Assembly (NCBI GenBank): GCA_019232725.1
Contig: JAFANK010000201.1
Location: 1-20,532, forward strand
Reading direction: 5' to 3'
Source: Vulcanimicrobiota bacterium
Lineage (GTDB): Bacteria > Vulcanimicrobiota > Vulcanimicrobiia > Eremiobacterales > Eremiobacteraceae
DNA: 20,532 nucleotides
The translations under genes were made by a program, and so were the position numbers. The first letter of the stretch is position 1; each line of letters starts with the position of its first letter. The notes under the pieces were generated by a model that was not told the origin of the DNA, did no database searches, and worked only from the letters and a program-made list of their open reading frames with translations. This document shows positions 1 to 5,793 of the stretch, in pieces.

Positions 1-811
1 GGCGTATCAAGTCGACACCCAGCGATGCATCCGACGCGGCCCGCGTGACCATGATGCCCATAGCGGTCGAAAGCAAGAATGCGGGCAGCGTCGTGGCAAG
101 CGCGTTGCCGATCGACAGCAGCGGATACGTCTGCAGTGCGGTTGGCAGGTCGAGATGTTTGCTGATAACGCCGATCGCCATGCCGGCCACGACGTTGACC
201 ATGACGATCACGATGGCCGCGATCGCATCGCCACGCACAAACTTGCCTGCGCCATCCATCGCGCCGTAGAAGTCGGCCTCCGCTTGCACCGCGCGCCGCC
301 GGGCGCGCGCTTGGCCGGCGTCGATGAGGCCGGTGTGCAGGTCTGCGTCGATGGCCATCTGCTTGCCGGGCATGGCGTCCAGCGTAAAACGGGCCGCCAC
401 CTCTGCGACGCGCTGCGCACCATTGGTGACGACCACGAGCTGCACGACGATGAGGATGATGAAGAGCAGCATGCCGACCACGACATCGCCGCGCATGACG
501 AACGCGCCAAACGCCGGAATCACCGCGCCCACTCCGCCGGGAACGTCGCCCTGCGTGAGGATGAGCCGAGTCGCAGAGACATCGAGGCTCAGGCGGAAGA
601 GCGTTGTGACCAGCAGCAACGATGGGAACGCGGCAAGCTCCAGGGGGTCCTGGATCGACAACGCCACCACGAGCACGGCGGTTGCGAACATGATGTCGAA
701 TGCGAGCAACACGTCGAGCACAGGTGGCGGCAGCGGAATGATCAGCATCGCGACGCTTGCAAGCACCGCGGTGGCCACGACATTGCCCAACGGTGCCGGC
801 GAGTTGCTCAC
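1..811 (-). CDS. flhA: Flagellar-type export gate protein FlhA (FHIPEP family), 5' part, runs off left edge
   Basis: FlhA forms the nonameric inner-membrane export gate of the flagellar type III secretion apparatus and couples proton flow to substrate export. Only about 270 N-terminal residues lie in the window, so the cytoplasmic substrate-docking domain is not seen. Several hydrophobic segments occur in the first 130 residues and again after about residue 195. Family motifs are strong: RLSLDVSATRLILTQGD near residue 78, and ARFTLDAMPGKQMAIDADL near residue 150, which is the FHIPEP signature in its flagellar rather than injectisome wording. I place the start at a GTG whose first bases overlap the flhB stop as GTGA (808-811). 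A GAGGA ribosome-binding site lies 6 bases upstream (818-822). It is the last visible gene of the operon. Family assignment is very safe; flagellar rather than other secretion role is inferred from motif wording and gene order. Confidence 0.95.
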   Translation of the reverse strand, partial: MSNSPAPLGNVVATAVLASVAMLIIPLPPPVLDVLLAFDIMFATAVLVVALSIQDPLELAAFPSLLLVTTLFRLSLDVSATRLILTQGDVPGGVGAVIPAFGAFVMRGDVVVGMLLFIILIVVQLVVVTNGAQRVAEVAARFTLDAMPGKQMAIDADLHTGLIDAGQARARRRAVQAEADFYGAMDGAGKFVRGDAIAAIVIVMVNVVAGMAIGVISKHLDLPTALQTYPLLSIGNALATTLPAFLLSTAMGIMVTRAASDASLGVDLIR

Positions 812-1887
812 ACATCGTCCTCGTCACCACGACGCAAGCTGCCGTGGACGCGCATGATCCACGTGAACACGGCGGCAACAGCGGCATAGCACTCCTCGGG
901 AATCGGCTCGTCGATGTCCGTTCGCTCGAAGATATCGCGTGCGAGCTCCGGCGCCTCGATGACGGGAACGTCAAAGCTTTGCGCAGCACGCTTGAGCACC
1001 TGGGCCATCCGATCGACCCCTCGCGCGACGACCGTTGGGACCTCAATCGCCGGCGGTGCATAGCGCAGTGCGACGGCAAGGTGCTCGGGGTTCGCGATCA
1101 CCGCGGTGGCGCGCCGGATAGCAGCCACACGAAGCCCACGTGCGCGTTTGGCGCCTATCGCGCGTCGCCGTTGCCTGACTTCTGGACGACCTTCGGTTTG
1201 GAATCGTTCCTCGCGCACTTCACGTGGCGTCATCTTTGTACTTTTAGCTTGCCGCCGTCGCTGCATAATGACGTCGATGGCGGCAACGGGCATTAGCGCG
1301 GCCATCGTTCGCATCCACAGATGCTGCACCGCGTGGGCCGCCAGCACGGCTTGGGCTTCGACTTCCGCCCTGAGCGCAAGCCTTTCGAGCTCCCCAACGA
1401 AGAGCGGAAGGACGAGTGCGGTCACCATGCAGGTCGCAAGGGTGCCCGCAAAAGCTCGGACCAGGTTTTCTACGCTGATGAAGCGTTGGATCGCCGGGCG
1501 AAGACGCGCGAAGCGGGGCGCCAGCGCTTGAAAGGAGACGCCAAGCGGCCCGCATGCGCACGTTGCAACGAGCGCTGCGACGAGACACGCGATGAATGTG
1601 GCGGCAATCATGCCGGTGCATCCTATCTGCTGCACGATGCGCACGCACACGCCAACTAACGCTGCGGCGGTAGGGTCTCGACCAACGATCACAGCGCCGT
1701 TGGCCGCGATGCGCAGGGCCTGCCCAAACGCCGGCGCCCGCGCGCTGATCGCGCTTGAAAGAACGACCGCGACCAGCAGGCCACACGCGGCCTGAGCGAG
1801 CGCGCTGTGCGCGCGCACACCTTGTGCCAAAAGCGCGGCCTTGCGTTTGGGGGTTGCCTCCTCGGTCCTTTCGTTCGACGCGCTCAT
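808..1887 (-). CDS. flhB: Flagellar-type export switch protein FlhB/SctU, with NPEH cleavage motif
   Basis: FlhB sits beside the FliPQR gate and switches export from rod/hook to filament substrates after cleaving itself at an Asn-Pro bond. The 359-residue protein is of normal length. It has the N-terminal ERTEEATPKRKA motif, several hydrophobic segments between about residues 32 and 205, and the cytoplasmic signature KMTPREVREE followed by QTEGRPEVRQR (about 218-240). The self-cleavage motif, NPTH in most homologues, reads NPEH here at residues 266-269, with ANPEHLAVALRY around it. Asn and Pro are kept, so cleavage is probably retained, but the third position differs. The start overlaps the fliR stop as ATGA and the end overlaps the flhA start as GTGA, so translation is probably coupled through the three genes. 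The C-terminal tail is short and acidic (GDEDDV). Confidence 0.95.
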   Translation of the reverse strand: MSASNERTEEATPKRKAALLAQGVRAHSALAQAACGLLVAVVLSSAISARAPAFGQALRIAANGAVIVGRDPTAAALVGVCVRIVQQIGCTGMIAATFIACLVAALVATCACGPLGVSFQALAPRFARLRPAIQRFISVENLVRAFAGTLATCMVTALVLPLFVGELERLALRAEVEAQAVLAAHAVQHLWMRTMAALMPVAAIDVIMQRRRQAKSTKMTPREVREERFQTEGRPEVRQRRRAIGAKRARGLRVAAIRRATAVIANPEHLAVALRYAPPAIEVPTVVARGVDRMAQVLKRAAQSFDVPVIEAPELARDIFERTDIDEPIPEECYAAVAAVFTWIMRVHGSLRRGDEDDV

Positions 1888-2588
1888 CGGATGATGAGGC
1901 GGCCGAGCGCAAGCGTGTGTCGCACGACATCAAGGAGCTCACTGCCGAGCGTGGTCGCACCCAAGGCGAGCGCGCAGATCACGGACGCAGATGAGAGCTG
2001 AGCCCCCAAGAGTATTCCCCCGACGCTCGGAGCGATGCGAGCCACAAGTCCGGTCACAATCGTCGCCAGCGCTTGCGCGAACAAACACGGGCCGGCAAGC
2101 AGCAGACACAGGCGCATCGAGTCTACCGCCAGCCCGATCACGCGCGGCACGTCGACTTGGGGGTATTGTGCTAGGCCGTGGGCGCCAGCCAGCGTCGCGA
2201 CCATTGCCGAAAAGCCACCGCTGCCGAACAGCACGAGCGTGTAGGCCAAGTGGTAAAGCCGCTGCAGTGGTCCGCCTGCCTTGGCCATACTGAGAAAAGG
2301 CGGCGAGCCCAGACCCGCGTCGATCAGATCACCCGCGCCCTTGACGGCTCCGGCGACGAGCGACGCGCCCATTCCGTAGGCCGCGCCGATCAGCGCTCCG
2401 GAGAAGAACGATGACGGCGCTTGTTCGTGGCCTCCACGCTCCGCCAATAGCAGCACCGGAACGATTGCGATGATGACGCCTGCCCGGACGATTGCCGGCG
2501 TGCCTTCTGGTAAGACAGGCGAAGCAGCAACGAACGCGACGGCTTCTGCCGCGGCACCGGCGATTGCCGACACGCGCGGGTCAAGCAC
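1884..2588 (-). CDS. fliR: Flagellar-type export gate protein FliR/SctT
   Basis: FliR is a hydrophobic subunit of the FliP5-FliQ4-FliR1 export gate in the inner membrane. The 234-residue product is almost entirely membrane-embedded. Features matching the family are a PVLPEGTPAIVRAGVIIAI-like first third, an acidic/glycine region near residues 75-95, and the ALATIVTGLVARIAPSV stretch near residue 178, which resembles the FliR 'gllaRaaPq' signature. The hydrophobicity profile, size slightly below the usual 255-265 residues, and position between fliQ and flhB make the call firm. It starts with GTG 3 bases after the fliQ TAG stop, and its stop overlaps the flhB ATG. Individual sequence identity to well-known FliR proteins looks low, as is usual for this family. 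Confidence 0.88.
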   Translation of the reverse strand: MLDPRVSAIAGAAAEAVAFVAASPVLPEGTPAIVRAGVIIAIVPVLLLAERGGHEQAPSSFFSGALIGAAYGMGASLVAGAVKGAGDLIDAGLGSPPFLSMAKAGGPLQRLYHLAYTLVLFGSGGFSAMVATLAGAHGLAQYPQVDVPRVIGLAVDSMRLCLLLAGPCLFAQALATIVTGLVARIAPSVGGILLGAQLSSASVICALALGATTLGSELLDVVRHTLALGRLIIR

Positions 2589-2591
2589 GTG

Positions 2592-2858
2592 CTAACCGAC
2601 CAAATGGGGCACGCTCGCGAGCGCAGCTGTGAAGATGTGCAAGATCGCTGCCAGCGCGCGGGTGCCGAAGCCGACCAGCAACAATGCGACCACCGCGATC
2701 TTTGGTGCGAAGGCGATGTTTTGATCCTGGATGCCGAAAATGGTTTGGATCAATGACGCCGCGACGCCAGTGAAAGCGACGCCCACGATCACTGGCATCG
2801 CGAGCGTAAGCGTCGTGCTCAGCGCGAGGACGTAGAGTTGCAATGCGATGTCGGCCAT
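2592..2858 (-). CDS. fliQ: Flagellar-type export gate protein FliQ/SctS
   Basis: FliQ is the small two-helix subunit that surrounds FliP/FliR in the export gate. The 88-residue length is exactly typical. Two hydrophobic helices (about residues 8-35 and 52-80) flank the conserved loop QDQNIAFAPKIAVV, the recognisable FliQ signature. The reading frame stays open for 40 residues upstream inside fliP, but I place the start at ATG 2856-2858 because the protein then begins like other FliQ sequences (MADIALQLYVLAL) and the gap to the fliP stop is only 4 bases. An AGGA lies just before the ATG, with rather short spacing. The next gene, fliR, begins 3 bases after the stop. Confidence 0.93.
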   Translation of the reverse strand: MADIALQLYVLALSTTLTLAMPVIVGVAFTGVAASLIQTIFGIQDQNIAFAPKIAVVALLLVGFGTRALAAILHIFTAALASVPHLVG

Positions 2859-2862
2859 TGTC

Positions 2863-3519
2863 CTATCGAAAAGAAGCGGCAAGAGCGGTTGCGACGAGCG
2901 TCCATCCATCCGCGGCGACGAAGAGCAAAAGCTTGATCGGCAACGAGATCGCATTCGGCGAAACCATGAACATGCCAAGCGACATGAGGACGACCGCGAC
3001 GAGCAGATCGATCACCGCAAACGGTAGTGCCAATGCGAATCCCATCGCAAATGCGGCTCGCAATTCGCTTGTGAGGAATGCAGGAACGAGGACGACGATC
3101 GGGACGGGTTGCCCGGTCACCAGCTGTACCCGCGCGATGCGCGCGAAGGCGCGTATTTCGTTGGAACGCGTCTGCCGCGCCATGAACGAACTTAGGGGAC
3201 GTTCAGCGCGCTCGATGGCCTGCGATACTCGGATCTGGTGAGCCTGATACGGAACGATCGCTTGTTGGCTGATCGCAGATAAGGTCGGCGCCATGATCGC
3301 CGCGCTCAGCATGAGCGCAAGCGCGACGAGCACGGGCGTCGGTGGTAAGGCTGCTGTGCCAAAGGAAGCTCGCAACAGTCCGAGCACGACGATGATCCGC
3401 GTGAATGACGTCATCGACACGGCGAGCACAGGGAGGACTGCCACGATAAACAGCGCACCGAGAAGATCTACCGGTGACGAGAGACTTTGGTGAGCGAGCA
3501 GCGCACCCGCGGCATCCAC
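2863..3519 (-). CDS. fliP: Flagellar-type export gate protein FliP/SctR
   Basis: FliP is the pentameric core of the export gate. The 218-residue product carries both FliP family signatures: MTSFTRIIVVLGLLRASFG at about residues 36-54, and the C-terminal block with FLTSELRAAFAMGF (about 148-161) followed by MFMVSPNAISLPIKLLLF. It is shorter than most flagellar FliP proteins (about 245 residues). The missing part is the N-terminal signal peptide and leader region, a state closer to injectisome SctR proteins. The start is a GTG sharing its first base with the fliN TAG stop (TAGTG, base 3519). An AAGG about 9 bases upstream could serve as ribosome-binding site. No fliO is seen between fliN and fliP. 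Family call is very safe. Confidence 0.95.
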   Translation of the reverse strand: MDAAGALLAHQSLSSPVDLLGALFIVAVLPVLAVSMTSFTRIIVVLGLLRASFGTAALPPTPVLVALALMLSAAIMAPTLSAISQQAIVPYQAHQIRVSQAIERAERPLSSFMARQTRSNEIRAFARIARVQLVTGQPVPIVVLVPAFLTSELRAAFAMGFALALPFAVIDLLVAVVLMSLGMFMVSPNAISLPIKLLLFVAADGWTLVATALAASFR

Positions 3520-3779
3520 TACTTCGTGCCTTCGATCGGCCGGACGAGCTCAACGATCTGCACGGCGAGGCCGCCGTCTTCGGTTGACACAAGATCACCG
3601 CTGGCGATCGCAACACCATTGACGAACAGCTCGACGGGAGCATCTGCCCGAACATCCAGTGGAATGATCGTGCCGGGCGCGTACGACAAGAGCTCCGCGA
3701 TCGATGCAGTTGCCCTTCCGAGCAAGACGGTGACGGTGACCTGCACGTCGCTGAGCGACTCCAAGCCGAGCGCGTTCAC
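3519..3779 (-). CDS. fliN: C-ring protein FliN/SctQ-C, minimal SpoA-domain form
   Basis: FliN forms the base of the cytoplasmic C-ring with FliM and helps recruit the export ATPase complex and cargo. The 86-residue product is essentially one SpoA domain: VQVTVTVLLGRATASIAELL, then PGTIIPLDVRADAPVELFVN, then GVAIASGDLV, matching the FliN C-terminal pattern through its whole length. Usual FliN proteins are 100-140 residues, so the variable N-terminal segment is absent. The open frame extends upstream to 4133, but that part is Arg-rich, unlike FliN, and overlaps the fliM-like gene in another frame, so I reject it. The chosen GTG at 3777-3779 overlaps the upstream stop as GTGA. The stop overlaps the fliP start by one base. 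The domain call is firm; the exact start is probable. Confidence 0.88.
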   Translation of the reverse strand: MNALGLESLSDVQVTVTVLLGRATASIAELLSYAPGTIIPLDVRADAPVELFVNGVAIASGDLVSTEDGGLAVQIVELVRPIEGTK

Positions 3780-4558
3780 CGGCGCTCGCTCGTAGCCAAG
3801 CTCATCACTCTCAGTGCACGACTGCCGCGCACGTCGCCCAGCTGTGCGGCCGCCACATAACGGCGCCCAGCATAGAGCTGCACTGCAAGATCGGCCTGCG
3901 ATCGAAGCAGCGGCAACAGGGCGCCGGGATGTAGCGCGTTGATCCTGCCGAGCGAGCAGGGTATGCCCGCTATTGCCGCTCGCAACGGCAGACCGACGGC
4001 GCCAAGTGACCGCCGGCAGGCGTGACCTACCGCCGTTGGCGCGACGGGCGTTGTGAGCAACTGTAGCGTTGCCGCGGCGGGGCCTCCGGTGCTTAGGCGA
4101 AGCTCGCAGACCCATTGTGCGTGCGCCGCGCAAACCGGTGCTTCAACCAGATGCAATTGGACGCGATCCGCGGGTGTCAAGAAAAGCCGTCGCAACACGT
4201 CCGTGACGATCGTCTGCTCGATGCGGGAAAGCCGCCGTGCAGGCGTTGTCCCGACGATCCAGCCGAACAACACCCGGGCAGACGATGCATCGACGGAGCA
4301 TAACACGTCGCTGACCAGACCGGTCAAGCGCCAGACGTGCTCGTGAGCTTCGACCTCCCCGTGAGCCATGAGCTGCGGCTGCGTGCATGAGGCATGCGCG
4401 CATCGTGGAATCGCGGCCGGCGCCAGTTGCAACGCACGCCGGCCGATCAGCACAAGCTCGCGCGCTGCCTCATCGAGCCTCCGCGCACGTGCCTTGCATG
4501 CAAGCGTGGCTGGACGGTATCGGCCGCTCGAATGCAACGACCGCCCAGAATCGCTCAT
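3776..4558 (-). CDS. Divergent FliM/SctQ-like C-ring protein
   Basis: The 260-residue product is most likely the FliM partner of the adjacent FliN. Its C-terminal 65 residues look like a SpoA domain (CSLGRINALHPGALLPLL, then VQLYAGRRYVAAAQLGDV), and the middle contains FGWIVGTTPARRLSRIEQTI, which resembles the FliM segment before its CheC-like domain. It is clearly shorter than usual FliM (about 320-350 residues). The N-terminal EIDALL-type motif that binds phosphorylated CheY is not visible. In place of it the first 70 residues are Arg/Ala-rich with several cysteines. The start overlaps the upstream stop as ATGA and the end overlaps fliN as GTGA. The product could equally be described as an SctQ-like protein. 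The role in the C-ring is inferred from domain and position, not from strong sequence identity. Confidence 0.68.
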   Translation of the reverse strand: MSDSGRSLHSSGRYRPATLACKARARRLDEAARELVLIGRRALQLAPAAIPRCAHASCTQPQLMAHGEVEAHEHVWRLTGLVSDVLCSVDASSARVLFGWIVGTTPARRLSRIEQTIVTDVLRRLFLTPADRVQLHLVEAPVCAAHAQWVCELRLSTGGPAAATLQLLTTPVAPTAVGHACRRSLGAVGLPLRAAIAGIPCSLGRINALHPGALLPLLRSQADLAVQLYAGRRYVAAAQLGDVRGSRALRVMSLATSERR

Positions 4559-5256
4559 CGCACGAGATTGAGCGCGGTGCGCTCAGCCGCGTCGCTGCTC
4601 GCCGCGACCGCGGCTTCGATTTCGCCCCGACCGCTGGCAGCCCACAATGCACGAATGGTGTCGCGTAACGCTCCTGGTGCGACAACGGGCGGGTTGCGCT
4701 GGATGCGGCCGACGTGCACTGTCCCGGCGGGAAAAAAACGTAGTGGCACGCCGAAACCACCTTGCGATACGCTTTGCGCTTGCCCGATCGCTTCATCTGG
4801 GTATGGGGGCAGCGCGACCGCAATGCGGCCGATAATGATAGGCTGGCGATCAGGCGACGCGCGTGATGGTCGGACGGCGAGAATTATTCGGCCGTTGTCG
4901 TCGACTTGGACGTCAGCTGAGGCTTTGGGATCAACCTGTAGCGGCGTTGGATCCCCGCTCGCCGCCCCCGGATATCCGAGCAGCACGGCACCGCGATCAT
5001 TCACGATGTAACCGTCTGAACGCAGCGTGAGCACCGCATCCCGAGCGAGCACGCGTCGTCCGTAATTGTCGAACGCGAGGAAGCCAGGACCATCGACACC
5101 AACGCGACCCATCCCCATGAGGGTAGGTGAGCCCGCTGCCCGCTGATCCATCTCGACAAGGTTCATCCATTGCTGCGTCTGCACAAGACTTGCTTGCAAT
5201 ACGGATTCGGCCGAAGCGGTGCTCGCTCGATCGTTTAGACTCAAAGGCTCGATCAC
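4555..5256 (-). CDS. Flagellar basal-body rod/hook family protein (FlgG/FlgF-like), short form
   Basis: The central part matches the flagellar rod/hook family: VGVDGPGFLAFDNYGRRV followed by ARDAVLTLRSDGYIVNDRG (about residues 56-95), the equivalent of the 'GdGFF ... YTRdG.F.ld.dGyLv...G' core of FlgE/F/G. Later come VDDNGRIIL, GRIAVALPP and a closing GTVHVGRIQRNPP, equivalent to 'G.l.qG.lE.SNV'. Rod proteins polymerise outside the inner membrane after export through the FliPQR gate. At 233 residues it is somewhat shorter than FlgG (about 260). The hallmark N-terminal heptad segment with NNLAN is not seen, and the C-terminal helix is also atypical. I choose GTG 5254-5256, which overlaps the upstream stop as GTGA and has AAGGTGG (5263-5269) before it; ATG at 5275-5277 is the alternative. 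The frame extends to 5619 but the extra part looks non-coding. Confidence 0.72.
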   Translation of the reverse strand: MIEPLSLNDRASTASAESVLQASLVQTQQWMNLVEMDQRAAGSPTLMGMGRVGVDGPGFLAFDNYGRRVLARDAVLTLRSDGYIVNDRGAVLLGYPGAASGDPTPLQVDPKASADVQVDDNGRIILAVRPSRASPDRQPIIIGRIAVALPPYPDEAIGQAQSVSQGGFGVPLRFFPAGTVHVGRIQRNPPVVAPGALRDTIRALWAASGRGEIEAAVAASSDAAERTALNLVR

Positions 5257-5717
5257 AGAACGCCACCTTGCGGGCATGCGCTTATGAATGACTTCCCGTT
5301 TGCCATAACCAGCGTGAGAGCGCGGCCGAGAACCTTTACTGTGTATCGCCGCCAACGGTGTGTCCGTGACAAGACAGCACGCTGGCGCCACCGCACCTCT
5401 AGCGCGTGTCGGGAGAACGAGCGCGCGTTGCCCTGCGCTTTCCATACACGGCGCAGGCGGTCGTGCGCAACGACAATCCTCCTGCGCGCGGGCGTGGTGC
5501 CATACGCTGGTCGAAGTTGCACGTGCGCGTGCGATCCTAGAAGGGTTGGAACCACGGAGGGAGCTCGCGTGCGCATCGCCGCTCTGGGCTTGGGCAGGGC
5601 CTGAGAGCAAAGGCCCCATGCGGCTCGCTCGGCGAACGACAGCTCCCCGCGCGGCCGGTAGCGCCCTTCGTAGACAAACGTCGTTGGAGTTGTCGCCGCG
5701 ATGGAAACCTTTGACAT
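5253..5717 (-). CDS. Hypothetical Arg-rich protein heading the export operon
   Basis: I do not recognise this 154-residue product. It begins MSKVSIAATTPTTFVYEG, has GAGGTG (5721-5726) just before the ATG, and ends in a GTGA overlap with the rod-like gene, the same junction style as the rest of the operon; these two points are the main support for it being real. The middle and end are rich in arginine and basic overall (for example VWKAQGNARSFSRHALEVRW), with a moderately hydrophobic stretch near the C-terminus (VKVLGRALTLVMANG). No signal peptide or clear transmembrane segment is seen. Position suggests an accessory flagellar or secretion factor, such as a chaperone or assembly protein, but nothing in the sequence proves it. 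It could be a spurious frame, since Arg-rich composition is common in non-coding frames of GC-rich DNA. Confidence 0.42.
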   Translation of the reverse strand: MSKVSIAATTPTTFVYEGRYRPRGELSFAERAAWGLCSQALPKPRAAMRTRAPSVVPTLLGSHAHVQLRPAYGTTPARRRIVVAHDRLRRVWKAQGNARSFSRHALEVRWRQRAVLSRTHRWRRYTVKVLGRALTLVMANGKSFISACPQGGVL

Positions 5718-5746
5718 TTGCACCTCGCGTGAAGAGCAGCCATCGT

Positions 5747-5793
5747 AAGGAGGTGCTGTGAGCGGTTTGTGTCGGACGAGCGAACGGTTATGA
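5747..5793 (+). promoter_or_regulatory. Strong ribosome-binding site and possible 11-codon leader ORF before the drug exporter
   Basis: AAGGAGGTG at 5747-5755 is the strongest Shine-Dalgarno sequence in the window. The GTG nearest to it (5758-5760) opens an 11-codon frame reading M-S-G-L-C-R-T-S-E-R-L and closing with TGA at 5791-5793. This stop overlaps an in-frame ATG of the exporter gene (5790-5792) as ATGA. The exporter's longer GTG start (5769) lies about 15 bases from the GGAGG core, which is rather far. The layout would allow translation of a leader peptide to control exporter translation. This is an inference from spacing only. Confidence 0.4.

Noticed and set aside
155..889. Plus-strand 244-residue His/Asp-rich open frame
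   Set aside because: It lies antisense to flhA and flhB, both of which have unmistakable family motifs. His/Asp/Arg-rich composition is typical of the opposite strand of GC-rich coding DNA.
3780..4133. N-terminal extension of fliN to 204 residues
   Set aside because: The extra part is Arg-rich and low in family likeness, and it overlaps the FliM-like frame; GTG 3779 gives a normal SpoA domain and a GTGA junction.
5257..5619. N-terminal extension of the rod-like protein to 354 residues
   Set aside because: The extension has no rod-protein features, and a coupled start with a ribosome-binding site exists at 5256.
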